Source: Leptolyngbya sp. Cla-17
Lineage (GTDB): Bacteria; Cyanobacteriota; Cyanobacteriia; Leptolyngbyales; Leptolyngbyaceae
Assembly: GCF_016807185.1 (NCBI RefSeq)
Contig: NZ_JAEVYN010000002.1
Coordinates: 1,606,528-1,670,527 of the forward strand
Direction: 5' to 3'
Length of the DNA: 64,000 nucleotides
Part shown: positions 1 through 8,269 of the stretch, piece by piece
Layout: every line of letters starts with the position of its first letter
Numbering within the stretch: position 1 is the first letter of the stretch
Program-made: the position numbers and the translations under genes
The notes under the pieces: model-generated
What the model was told of the DNA's origin: nothing
The model's database searches: none
The model's input: only the letters and a program-made list of their open reading frames with translations

Positions 1-2
1 TG

Positions 3-1289
3 TGGATAGAACCGGATCAGCCTGCCACGCAAGGACAAATTTATCGGAAAATCGCGCAGTCCAATCTCCAGCATGGTGCAGTATCGCTTGTGCTGGGCGC
101 AGGAAATGTTTCAGCGATCTCCGCATTAGATAGCCTACATAAACTGTTTGCCGAGAATCAAGTAGTCTTACTAAAAATGAACCCAGTCAACGCTTACGGG
201 GGTGAATTTTTAGAAAAAGCCTTGCATCCATTGATTCAAGCGGGCTTTCTGGCAGTAGTGTATGGCGATGCGGAATTAGGAGGCTACCTGTGCCAACATG
301 CGCAGATTGAAGCGATTCACATCACTGGATCGCACCATACCCACGACGCGATCGTCTGGGGCAGCACCCCAGAGGAACAACAGCAACGCAGGGCGGCTCA
401 AAATCCCATCCTCACTAAACCCATCACCTCCGAGTTGGGATGCGTCACTCCTATTTTGATCGTCCCCGGAATCTGGTCTGTGGGGGATATTGCCTTTCAA
501 GCTCGCCAGGTTGCTAGCATGGTTACCCACAATGCCAGCTTTAACTGTGTCGCGGCAAAAGTCGTGATTACTGCTAGTGGTTGGCCGCAACGAGACGAGT
601 TTTTGCACTACTTGCACCAGGCTCTCGCCGCCATTCCACCGCGCAAAGCCTATTATCCCGGTGCCCACGATCGCTATCAGGCATTTTTGGCGCACTATCC
701 CCAAGCGACCGCTTTGGGAACCTGCATCGAAGACAGCATTCCCTGGACAGTGATTCCCGCTGTACCGCCTCACGCGGATGAATATGCTTTGAGAACAGAA
801 GCCTTTTGCGGTGTGCTGGCAGAAGTCACCTTGGAAGCCACCGATGCCAAGGATTTTCTGGCAAAAGCCATCCCCTTTGTAAATGAATCAGTCTGGGGTA
901 ATTTATCCTGTGTGCTGCTAGTTGATTCGAATACACAACGACGCTACAAACCGGAGCTATATAAAGCGATCGCCCAGTTAAAGTATGGTGCGATCGGCAT
1001 TAATGTTTGGACAGGGATGATGTTCATGTTGGCAGGTGCAACTTGGGGCGCATTTCCCGGCAATTCTCTAGATGATGTTCGCTCTGGACGCGGCATCGTT
1101 CATAATGCCTACCTGTTTGATCATCCCCAAAAAACCGTACTGCGCGCTCCCTTTCGGATTTTCCCTACCCCTACTTGGTTCGCCGACCACAAAAATCTAC
1201 GCCAAGTTGCTAAGCACTATGCCAATTTAATCGCCAATCCTAGCTTAGGCAAATTTCTTCGCGTGATACTGGCAGCACTGAAAGGCTAA
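3..1289 (+). CDS. Aldehyde dehydrogenase family protein (5' end outside window)
   Basis: The frame is open to the left edge, so the amino terminus is missing; about 428 codons are visible. The protein has the aldehyde dehydrogenase fold, which oxidises aldehydes to acids with NAD(P)+. An ELGC block (the general-base ELGG motif of the family) lies about 39 residues before NASFNC, which carries the nucleophilic Cys; this is the usual spacing. EAFCGVL stands where most members have E-x-F-G-P-V, so the enzyme is a divergent member. The substrate cannot be named. A broken sugar-nucleotide gene follows directly on the same strand. Family assignment is secure, subfamily is not. Confidence 0.85.
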   Translation, partial: WIEPDQPATQGQIYRKIAQSNLQHGAVSLVLGAGNVSAISALDSLHKLFAENQVVLLKMNPVNAYGGEFLEKALHPLIQAGFLAVVYGDAELGGYLCQHAQIEAIHITGSHHTHDAIVWGSTPEEQQQRRAAQNPILTKPITSELGCVTPILIVPGIWSVGDIAFQARQVASMVTHNASFNCVAAKVVITASGWPQRDEFLHYLHQALAAIPPRKAYYPGAHDRYQAFLAHYPQATALGTCIEDSIPWTVIPAVPPHADEYALRTEAFCGVLAEVTLEATDAKDFLAKAIPFVNESVWGNLSCVLLVDSNTQRRYKPELYKAIAQLKYGAIGINVWTGMMFMLAGATWGAFPGNSLDDVRSGRGIVHNAYLFDHPQKTVLRAPFRIFPTPTWFADHKNLRQVAKHYANLIANPSLGKFLRVILAALKG

Positions 1290-1290
1290 G

Positions 1291-1597
1291 TGCTGCGATC
1301 TGCGTCAACTGGCACATTGTCATCGCGCAGTAGACCAACAAGATAGTGTGATTCATTTAGCAGCCCACACCGGTGGCATTAGGCTGAATCGAAAGAAACC
1401 AGCCGAACTCTATACTGGTTTGTGAACTGATGGAGTTTCGCGGCCCAATGGCTTGGGAAATGGAGCAACCCAATGGACAGCCCCGACGCTGCTTGAACAT
1501 TAATTGCGCCAAAACTGCTTTCAATTTAATTGCCGAAACCAATCTTCGCTATGGCTTGAAAGCGACAATTGACTGGTATCGGCAAAATGCAAGCTAA
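1291..1597 (+). pseudogene. Remnant of GDP-L-fucose synthase (NAD-dependent epimerase/reductase)
   Basis: Two pieces in different frames match successive parts of one enzyme. Codons from 1294 read CDLRQLAHC then DSVIHLAAHTGGIRLNRKKP and AELY, like the cofactor-binding half of GDP-fucose synthases, and stop near 1408. A second frame reads MEQPNGQPRRCLN and then ATIDWYRQNAS before a TAA at 1595-1597, which matches the C terminus of the same family. The roughly 150 residues normally lying between them are gone, so this is an internally deleted, frameshifted relic. The enzyme would make GDP-L-fucose from GDP-4-keto-6-deoxymannose. The sugar nucleotidyltransferase immediately downstream fits a former sugar-nucleotide locus. 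Confidence 0.75.
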
Positions 1598-1640
1598 GCA
1601 GTGTGAAATGAAAACTTAAGATGCAACAAACCGGGAATAG

Positions 1641-2822
1641 TTAAACGCCAATAATTCTGCCATCAGTTTTTAGCAGTTCAGCGATCGCCTGCCCTTCTAT
1701 AGGCGGATGAGATGGCGGTTCTTGACGGCGATCGGTGATCAGCCAGTCTAAAGATGCCGCCTGTAGATCAATCGTGGCTCCTGTCTTATCTACACAATAG
1801 CGACCATAGACTAACTTATTCTCCAGCCGCACACCCGATCCCAAACGAGAATAGTCAAAAATTACGCTATTCTCCACAATTGCTCCATTGCAAATCCAGC
1901 AGTTTGGACCAATCATTGTTGGACCAATAATCGTTGCACCGTCTTCAATATGGGTCATGCCACCAATGTAAACCGGACCTTGAATGTTGACTTTATCTAA
2001 ATTAATCGCAACGTTTAACCCCGCATATACTCCCGGCGCAATTTCACGTCCAGGGATTTGCACATTTTTCACTTCTCCTAACAGGACCGACCGAATTGCC
2101 TGCCAGTAGTCGGGCACTTTTCCAATATCGACCCATTCAAAATCCATGGGAATGGCGTAAAAAGGAGCGCCTATTTCCACTAGTTTCGGAAAAAGCTGAC
2201 CACCAATGTCAAACTCCACCTCAGAGGGAATGTAATCCAGCACTTCGGGTTCAAAAATATAGATTCCCGTGTTGATGTTGGTGCTGAGCGCATCTTCAAC
2301 CTTTGGCTTTTCCTGAAAAGCTTTGATTTTACCGTCTTCATCGGTCACTACAACTCCGTAGCTAGATACCTCCTCGCGGGGAACGGTTTTGGTGATGATT
2401 GTGGCGATCGACCCTTTCTCCTTGTGCCATTTCACGGCAGCTGTCAGGTCCAAATCAATCAGTGCATCACCGCACAGCACCACAAACGTATCGTCAAAAA
2501 AAGGAGAAAAATCTTGAATTCGGCGCATTCCTCCAGCCGATCCAATGGCTTTTCCCTGCAATTCACCGTTTTGGTCAATATAGCCTTCAAACGAGTAAGC
2601 AATTTGTACGCCAAACCGTTGCCCATCTCGAAAATATCCTTCGATTTCATGGGCTAAATGGCTAACATTTACCATGATCTGGTCAAACCCGTGCTGCCGC
2701 AATAGTTCTAACAAAAACTCCATCACTGGTTTTTGCAAGATCGGAATCATTGGCTTGGGAATCGTGTAGGTAATCGGACGAACACGTGTACCTTTGCCCG
2801 CCGCCAAAATCATGGCTTTCAT
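1641..2822 (-). CDS. NDP-sugar synthase / sugar-phosphate nucleotidyltransferase
   Basis: A 393-aa cytosolic enzyme that joins a sugar-1-phosphate to an NTP. The N-terminal Rossmann-like nucleotidyltransferase domain (about 1-235) opens with the signature LAAGKGTRVRPIT and has the IPKPMIPI block that contacts the nucleotide. Residues about 265-345 form a left-handed beta-helix of hexapeptide repeats (VYIGGMTHI, ATIIGPTMIGPN), as in mannose-1-phosphate guanylyltransferases and glucose-1-phosphate thymidylyltransferases. The exact sugar and base are not decidable by eye. The ATG at 2822 starts directly at the conserved MKAMILAAG. It ends the long minus-strand run and lies next to the fucose-synthase remnant. 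Confidence 0.85.
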   Translation of the reverse strand: MKAMILAAGKGTRVRPITYTIPKPMIPILQKPVMEFLLELLRQHGFDQIMVNVSHLAHEIEGYFRDGQRFGVQIAYSFEGYIDQNGELQGKAIGSAGGMRRIQDFSPFFDDTFVVLCGDALIDLDLTAAVKWHKEKGSIATIITKTVPREEVSSYGVVVTDEDGKIKAFQEKPKVEDALSTNINTGIYIFEPEVLDYIPSEVEFDIGGQLFPKLVEIGAPFYAIPMDFEWVDIGKVPDYWQAIRSVLLGEVKNVQIPGREIAPGVYAGLNVAINLDKVNIQGPVYIGGMTHIEDGATIIGPTMIGPNCWICNGAIVENSVIFDYSRLGSGVRLENKLVYGRYCVDKTGATIDLQAASLDWLITDRRQEPPSHPPIEGQAIAELLKTDGRIIGV

Positions 2823-2922
2823 AATACTCCTCTCAATCCTCAGCCCTTAAATTTTAACCGTCTAATCACCTAAATGCTTCATCAATGAAGCATTGTAGAA
2901 CGTGAGATGCCCTTGTTTCCAC

Positions 2923-3738
2923 CTAAGCTAACCCATCTGTAGGAAGGATGTCAGCATTAAAGGTGAAGGGGCGAACTTTTAGATCTTGATAAAATTCTTC
3001 CTGAGAAAGCTCCACCTTGGATTGGGCTGAGAGCAACAGCAACGCCCAAAAGATGCCAACCCGATCGCGCTTGGGAGGATGCGGATCATCAGACTGCTGA
3101 TTGGCAGGGGGTTGAGCCTGCGCCCAGAGGTCTAACAGTAGTTCAAAATCGAGCCAGCCTTGAGAGATGAGGGTAGTAGCGTGTTCGTCAAAAAACTGCT
3201 CTAGAGTTGCCGCCATTTCAGACAGGTTTTCTTGGTGGGCAAGTTGAGCGATCGCCCGTACTGCTTGCGAACGAGACTGAATGGCTGGACGTTGAAAGCG
3301 TTTCCGAGGAGATGGATCTTCTAAAGCTTTGGCGATCGTGCGTAACTGCTCAATTAAATCAGTTAGGGTAACTCGACGACGTTGGGGTGGTTGAGCAACG
3401 GCACGGCGACGAATCCGGCGCTCTAAATGAGGCGGCAAGCCACTGCTGGTATCTTCTAGCATCACTTCATCTTCTGGGTCACTCTCTTCATTGAGCGTTG
3501 GGTCGGCCTGGATGAGATTATCGGCTTTTAGCAACACCAGCATGGAAGCATACAAAAAAGCCTGTCCCGAAGAAGACAGACTTTTTTCGTAGGGTTCTTG
3601 CCCACTGACAACCGATGGTAGTTGATTGAGAAAGCGATCAATCACCTCAATCACTTTCACATCCCAAGGGTCAATTTCCCCTTGTTCTGCCATATCGATC
3701 AAGAGGGCGATCGCATCCTCAGCTAAAGAAACGGTCAT
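2923..3738 (-). CDS. scpA: Segregation and condensation protein A (ScpA kleisin)
   Basis: A 271-aa ScpA, the kleisin that bridges the SMC heads and binds ScpB during chromosome condensation. The N terminus carries the family's opening (ALLIDMAEQGEIDPWDVKV), followed by a helical segment that contacts the SMC neck (SSSGQAFLYASMLVLLKA). The acidic, poorly conserved middle (90-110) and the C-terminal winged-helix part ending in VELSQEEFYQDLKV are typical. Length is normal for cyanobacteria. Only 13 bases separate it from the small membrane protein upstream, so the two are probably co-transcribed. No scpB is seen in the window. Confidence 0.9.
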   Translation of the reverse strand: MTVSLAEDAIALLIDMAEQGEIDPWDVKVIEVIDRFLNQLPSVVSGQEPYEKSLSSSGQAFLYASMLVLLKADNLIQADPTLNEESDPEDEVMLEDTSSGLPPHLERRIRRRAVAQPPQRRRVTLTDLIEQLRTIAKALEDPSPRKRFQRPAIQSRSQAVRAIAQLAHQENLSEMAATLEQFFDEHATTLISQGWLDFELLLDLWAQAQPPANQQSDDPHPPKRDRVGIFWALLLLSAQSKVELSQEEFYQDLKVRPFTFNADILPTDGLA

Positions 3739-3751
3739 GAATTATAACGAC

Positions 3752-3868
3752 CTATCGAAGAGAGATTCGCACAAACCAGAAGGCAGCCATCAAAATGAAG
3801 CTAAACAGCACTAAGGGCACCCACAAACTCCACAAATTCAATGGAGTAATGAAATCAACAGCCGACAT
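3752..3868 (-). CDS. Small single-span membrane protein, 38 aa
   Basis: An unflagged small gene: ATG at 3868, TAG at 3752-3754, 38 residues. It starts MSAVDFITPLNLWSLWVPL, continues with a strongly hydrophobic stretch (VPLVLFSFILMAAFWFV) and ends in the basic tail RISLR. An AGGA ribosome-binding site lies 7 bases before the ATG. The organisation (short lumen/periplasm-side head, one helix, basic cytoplasmic tail) resembles the small subunits of thylakoid complexes such as photosystems, cytochrome b6f or NDH-1, but I cannot match it to a named one. It sits 13 bases upstream of scpA in the same direction. The case for a real gene is reasonable; the function is unknown. Confidence 0.6.
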   Translation of the reverse strand: MSAVDFITPLNLWSLWVPLVLFSFILMAAFWFVRISLR

Positions 3869-3965
3869 GGTTGAATCCTAGCCTATGAAACAGCGATCGC
3901 AATTGTTCCGTTAAAAGTCTAATGACTCTTTACCATAAGCCATCAGTTAAGCTCTGCAAACGGGA

Positions 3966-4322
3966 CTAACTCACGAATTCAGCTTCAGTTGTTTGAGAAT
4001 CAGATTGAGCCGCTGGCAACAGGCGCTGCTGCTCAATTTCGGCTTTATAATGCTCTACATCTTTTTCTAGGGCTTGAATCCGGTCTTCACGAACACGGAT
4101 GTCCTTACCGACTTCGACCATGCGTTGCAGCCGAGTCCACACGCTAAACACCCATGCCAACACTGCCCCAATTCCCATTGCCAAAATCAACTCAATCGAC
4201 AAAGGTGCCTGGAACTGAATATCTTTAACGATGCGAATGGGCACAAGCTCAGTATTTTCAATGCCAAACAGAACCAATGCAAGGCAAATCACAAAAATGA
4301 TGACAAAGTTAACTTGTTTCAT
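3966..4322 (-). CDS. LapA-domain (DUF1049) membrane protein
   Basis: A 118-residue inner-membrane protein of the LapA/DUF1049 family. Two hydrophobic segments (about residues 4-21, FVIIFVICLALVLFGIEN, and 40-60) are joined by the short polar loop typical of the family. A C-terminal coiled coil (EDRIQALEKDVEHYKAEIEQ) projects into the cytoplasm. I use the ATG at 4322, which gives the familiar MKQVNFVIIF opening; an in-frame TTG at 4349 would add nine polar residues, but the AGGA there abuts the TTG too closely. In proteobacteria LapA relatives affect lipopolysaccharide assembly; the cyanobacterial role is not established. Confidence 0.8.
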   Translation of the reverse strand: MKQVNFVIIFVICLALVLFGIENTELVPIRIVKDIQFQAPLSIELILAMGIGAVLAWVFSVWTRLQRMVEVGKDIRVREDRIQALEKDVEHYKAEIEQQRLLPAAQSDSQTTEAEFVS

Positions 4323-4481
4323 GTGTCTTAGATGTTTAATTTCACTCAATCCTGCTGATAAAAGTTTTACCAGAGACAGGTAGCAAATGTTTGAGATTGA
4401 TCAATTCTTTAAAGCGCGGTGAAATGGCGAATGGCGATTAAAGAACTCACAACTTTACCCTTTGCACTGTGCACTCCGCCC

Positions 4482-5567
4482 TTATCCTCCAGTTTCCACT
4501 TGACCATTTTTGCTCTTTCCTTGAAGTGACAGTGCAGAATTGTCATGCATGGCATCTAGAGTGCCTTTAATGGTTCCGGCGATCGGAACAGCGACGACAA
4601 TGCCTAGAAAACCAGCAATCTGCAACCCGATGAGCAGAGCAATAAAAATCCAGATGGGATTGAGCCCGGTAAAATCGCCCAGTAGTTTGGGGGCGAGGAT
4701 GTTATCCCGAACTTGTTGCAAAATTGTGGCAGCGATCGCCACCTGAACCATCAGCCAAGGGTCTTGCAGCAGCAGCAGTAGCAGCACCGATCCAATTCCC
4801 AGTGCCGGACCCACCAAAGGAATAATTTCAGAAATCCCAATTAGTACCACAAACAGCAAAGCAAACGGCACTTGTAGGGCAATAAAAATAGGCAGCAGCG
4901 CCACCATCATGAACACTGCTAGCAAAATTTGGCTAATAAAAAAATTATGAAAGTTATTCTGTAGCGAGTTGCCGATCGCGACCCCGTACTGCTGAGGCAA
5001 ACGATTAATTGCGCCTCGCCAGAGACGATTGCCATCCAACAGCATGTAAAACGCCAAAACCAACACAAAAGTACTGTTTAACGCCCAATTCAACGTTCCT
5101 AATGCCAACCCTACCGCCTGCTGTGCCAACGGATTTAACTGGTTTTGAATTTGATCGTTAATCCGCTGACTAAACCCTTGTAGATCTAATGGTAGATTGC
5201 GTTGTTTTGCCATAAGGTCTAGCGTCTGCAAGTTTTTGGCACTCGCTTGCAGCCAATTTGGAATTCGATTGAGAAGCTGAGTTGTTTGATCCACAATGAC
5301 GGGTAACAATGTCACGCCTGCAATCACTAGAACCGTAACCGTTAGAAACAAAACAATTGTGACTGCTTGGCTACGCGAAAGGCGGATTTTCTGAAATAAC
5401 CGCACGGGATAATTCAGCAAAAATGCCAGGATTGCTGAAGCAACTAGGAGAGTAATCAGCCCTTCAAAGTAGCGAAACACTTGGGTGATTAGCCAAATGT
5501 TTAAAGCCACAACAGGACCAGTCAAACCTAGAGTTAGAATGCGTTGCAGGTCAGGAAAACGTCGCAT
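4482..5567 (-). CDS. AI-2E family transporter (PerM/YdiK-type permease)
   Basis: A 361-aa polytopic membrane protein with about eight hydrophobic helices. Two or three are at the N terminus (LITLLVASAILAFLLNYPV), then comes a soluble middle region (about 90-150) rich in Gln and Leu, and the rest cluster in the second half (LLAVFMMVALLPIFIAL, IIPLVGPALGIGSVL). The PLVGP block and the late DNILAPKLLG are typical of this family. Members have been linked to autoinducer-2 export, Na+/H+ antiport and general efflux, so the substrate here is open. It lies 41 bases after the DUF3153 gene and probably shares its transcript. Confidence 0.85.
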   Translation of the reverse strand: MRRFPDLQRILTLGLTGPVVALNIWLITQVFRYFEGLITLLVASAILAFLLNYPVRLFQKIRLSRSQAVTIVLFLTVTVLVIAGVTLLPVIVDQTTQLLNRIPNWLQASAKNLQTLDLMAKQRNLPLDLQGFSQRINDQIQNQLNPLAQQAVGLALGTLNWALNSTFVLVLAFYMLLDGNRLWRGAINRLPQQYGVAIGNSLQNNFHNFFISQILLAVFMMVALLPIFIALQVPFALLFVVLIGISEIIPLVGPALGIGSVLLLLLLQDPWLMVQVAIAATILQQVRDNILAPKLLGDFTGLNPIWIFIALLIGLQIAGFLGIVVAVPIAGTIKGTLDAMHDNSALSLQGKSKNGQVETGG

Positions 5568-5608
5568 TAGAGCGCTAATTGAAAGGGCAAGAGAAAGCTG
5601 GAGTAAGG

Positions 5609-6484
5609 CTAATGGGAGGCTTGCTGAGGCGGTGGATTTAGGATGTCAGACGTTTGAGGATATTTGAGAAATCTGCCTAAAAGCACGAAAAGCAGGATAG
5701 CAATGCTTCCCAAACCGATGAAGTTGGGCATCCAGAAGGTCGTATCTACTAAGTTTTCTTCACCGGGGATCAACGCCCAAATGAGTTTCTTTCCATCCTT
5801 CAGCGATCGCGGCTTGAGGGTGGTCGGATCGGCATTATTGCGAGATCCCCAGGGTGTGTCTAACTTAAATTCAAGGTTAATCAAGGACGTAGGGCTGACC
5901 AATACATCACCAGCGACAGAACGGACACCGAGCGATCGCAAATCAATGTCATACCGTAATCGATTGCGCTCTACTAAGATGAAATTGCTGCGTTGAATAG
6001 CTAAATGCCCAGTGATAGCCGGAATACCGCTGTTGGGTTCGATCAGCGCAGACTGACCCAAACCGTTATAAAACTGATTAAACTTTTTCTCCAGGTCAGC
6101 GCTGCTGCTAAAGGGAATGACCACTTCAAGTCCGTTAGGGTCGCGCTGTAGTCTCCCTCCCAGCTTCTGCGTGGTTTGCTCAATCGCTTTAATCCAGTGC
6201 TGCTGCAATTCACTAGTGAGTGTTTGCAGTCGATCGCTTTGGATATGCTGCACAAACTCCCCTTGGTTGGGGCTGCGATAGTGGATTGCCATGTCGTAGT
6301 CAATGCAGCCAGACAGCGAGATAGACAGAAGCAATGGGAGGCAGCTAGCCCGAATGATTGATAACGTTGTCGCAATTCCCGCAGGGAGTTTTGTGGAAAG
6401 CTTCGCTAACGTTTCACGAATCGCTGTTCCCATGCGTTGAACCAAAAGAACTGAGAAAAAGCTTAACCATTTTTTTATTTGCAC
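5609..6484 (-). CDS. DUF3153-domain lipoprotein
   Basis: A cyanobacterial protein of unknown function. A hydrophobic stretch (CLPLLLSISLSGC, about 48-60) ends in a lipobox, so the mature protein would be lipidated at that Cys. The soluble domain that follows (IDYDMAIHYRSPNQGEF onward) matches the DUF3153 pattern, and a C-terminal helix (GLGSIAILLFVLLGRF, about 258-275) precedes a short polar tail, giving two membrane anchors. The signal region is long when counted from the ATG at 6484; the in-frame ATG at 6433 would give a more ordinary length, so the start is uncertain. It sits between a TPR membrane protein and the AI-2E-type permease. Confidence 0.7.
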   Translation of the reverse strand: MQIKKWLSFFSVLLVQRMGTAIRETLAKLSTKLPAGIATTLSIIRASCLPLLLSISLSGCIDYDMAIHYRSPNQGEFVQHIQSDRLQTLTSELQQHWIKAIEQTTQKLGGRLQRDPNGLEVVIPFSSSADLEKKFNQFYNGLGQSALIEPNSGIPAITGHLAIQRSNFILVERNRLRYDIDLRSLGVRSVAGDVLVSPTSLINLEFKLDTPWGSRNNADPTTLKPRSLKDGKKLIWALIPGEENLVDTTFWMPNFIGLGSIAILLFVLLGRFLKYPQTSDILNPPPQQASH

Positions 6485-6565
6485 GGGCAGTTCTCCGGTT
6501 GCTGACTGATGCAGTGCGATCGCTTACTTCGGCGTATTTTACTCTGAACCCCAAAAATTGAATGT

Positions 6566-7102
6566 TTAGGCACTCCATCCTGCCCACAACACACTGCCTA
6601 ATATGATTAAAACGGCTATTAGCGCGACCCACACAAATTGGTTATCTTTTGTATTGACTTGGCTGCGGTCTACAGACTCAATGATGGGTTTGGGCTTTTG
6701 CGGTTTTGGTGATATTTTTGCCGTGCCGTTGGCAGTGCGGTCGCGCGTTTCACCTTCCGACAATCCAGTCAAATCTGGAATTTGAGTCAGCCATTCCGGG
6801 CGAGATTTCAGCTTAGGCGCTTCCAAAATGTAGAGAATGCGTTTTCCTTCCTTGCGGATTTTCAAATCGGGATGATTGGTTAATTTTTTGCACAGGGCGA
6901 TCGCGTCACTCATTTGCCCTTTAGCTTGATAGGCTGTCACGAGCCACATCTGCACCTCGCCGCCCAAGATTGAATAGGGATTCACAAGCGCTAAGGTCCG
7001 CTCAAAACCTGCTACAGCCTCCCGGTAATTTCCTCGGTCGAAGGCATTTTTTGCTGATTGAAAGTCTTGCTTTGCATCTGGATTGTCTAAATCTGCCGTC
7101 AT
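6566..7102 (-). CDS. TPR-like protein with C-terminal membrane anchor
   Basis: A 178-aa conserved cyanobacterial protein. Residues 8-90 form tetratricopeptide-like helical pairs (FQSAKNAFDRGNYREAVAGF, then MWLVTAYQAKGQMSDAIALC). A basic, proline-rich linker (PKPQKPKPI) leads to one C-terminal hydrophobic helix (FVWVALIAVLIILGSVLWAG) that would tether it with the TPR domain in the cytoplasm. No enzymatic motif is visible. It is likely a scaffold for a membrane process, and lies between holB and the DUF3153 lipoprotein with gaps of about 80 bases, in one transcriptional direction. Confidence 0.65.
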   Translation of the reverse strand: MTADLDNPDAKQDFQSAKNAFDRGNYREAVAGFERTLALVNPYSILGGEVQMWLVTAYQAKGQMSDAIALCKKLTNHPDLKIRKEGKRILYILEAPKLKSRPEWLTQIPDLTGLSEGETRDRTANGTAKISPKPQKPKPIIESVDRSQVNTKDNQFVWVALIAVLIILGSVLWAGWSA

Positions 7103-7180
7103 AGCGATTTACAAACGGATTGTTTTTTCAAAAAGAATCTCTCCATTTTACTGAGACGGGCAGTTCGTCGGCAGCGGATT

Positions 7181-8155
7181 TTATGTGCCAACTTTTGCCA
7201 TTAAAGTAACTTCCCACACGAGCCGAGGTTGAACATTCCGCCGTAAATAGGTACGCGCTTTTTCTAAGTGTTGCAACGGAGATAGCGCGGATTGAGTCAC
7301 TAGCTGTATCCCGTTGGTTATCTGTTGCCACCAAATTTGCTGCAAATAATCAATCAGCCATAGTTGTGCTTCGGGTTCTAGGGTTTGGGCAATCTGGCGG
7401 GCAAGGCTCAGGGCATCTCGATGGGAGCGAATCGGTTGACGCAAGGCTTGCAATAAATCATCTGGCAGCTCTTGAAGCTTTTGCCAATGAGCGATCGCTG
7501 CGCCTGGACTACCCTGTGCCAACTGCAAAATCTCAGGCTGCTGCAAAATATCCGCCTGATTTGCCCTTTGCAGCACTCGCAACATGTCATCTAAGGGGAG
7601 ACGATAAAACGGAATCTTTTGACAGCGAGAGATTAAAGTTGGCAGTAAAGATTCTGTTCCAGGCACAATCAAAATCAATGTGGCTTGTCCTGGCTCTTCT
7701 AGCGTTTTTAATAACGCATTAGCAGGCGCTTCTGCCATCGTTTCTGCCTGCTCAACCACCACGATTGAGCGCTCTGCCTCTAGGGGCGATCGCGCCAAAA
7801 ATCGAGCGATTCCTCGGATTTGCTCCAGCCGAATCAGCGGTGCTGTTTTGCGCTTCAATCCGGCGGCTTCTGCCTCTGCTGGCGAAAATAATTTTCCCTG
7901 ATGAGTATAGGTCGGCTCTACCCAGAGTAAATCGGGATGATTGCGCTGCTGAATGCGGCTGCGGAGAATTGCTTTCTGACCGGAAGATTTGCCTTGACTA
8001 AACACCAACTCAATAAAGCATTCCGCCGCTACCCCCCGCCCAATTCCGGCCGAGCCAGCAAACAGATAAGCGGGTGCAATTCGCTGCTTAGACACCGCCT
8101 GCGTCAGCATTTGTATGGCTTGTGATTGCCCAATTAGATGAGAAAAAGGAGACAT
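7181..8155 (-). CDS. holB: DNA polymerase III delta' subunit
   Basis: Clamp-loader subunit of the replicative polymerase, 324 aa from the preferred ATG at 8155 (an ATG two codons upstream is also possible). The AAA+ domain opens with the FSHLIGQSQAI block and the degenerate P-loop GSAGIGRGV, in which Arg replaces the Lys needed for nucleotide hydrolysis, as expected for delta' but not for tau/gamma. The sensor region reads LLKTLEEPGQATLILI followed by LISRCQKIPF. No four-Cys zinc module like that of E. coli delta' is present between the P-loop and the Walker B region. It follows tmk in the same direction, the classic tmk-holB pairing. Confidence 0.88.
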   Translation of the reverse strand: MSPFSHLIGQSQAIQMLTQAVSKQRIAPAYLFAGSAGIGRGVAAECFIELVFSQGKSSGQKAILRSRIQQRNHPDLLWVEPTYTHQGKLFSPAEAEAAGLKRKTAPLIRLEQIRGIARFLARSPLEAERSIVVVEQAETMAEAPANALLKTLEEPGQATLILIVPGTESLLPTLISRCQKIPFYRLPLDDMLRVLQRANQADILQQPEILQLAQGSPGAAIAHWQKLQELPDDLLQALRQPIRSHRDALSLARQIAQTLEPEAQLWLIDYLQQIWWQQITNGIQLVTQSALSPLQHLEKARTYLRRNVQPRLVWEVTLMAKVGT

Positions 8156-8269
8156 AAGCAAGGCGGAAGGATGAGGTGAGAAGTTTTTAGTTCATTTATA
8201 TCTTGTACCTCTCACAGCCATCGTTTGAGCACCAATTCTCCTTTGCCCTTTGACCCCAATCCCTGTAAC

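Noticed and set aside
4322..4349. Longer LapA start at TTG 4349
   Set aside because: The AGGA abuts the TTG too closely, and the ATG at 4322 gives the known family opening.
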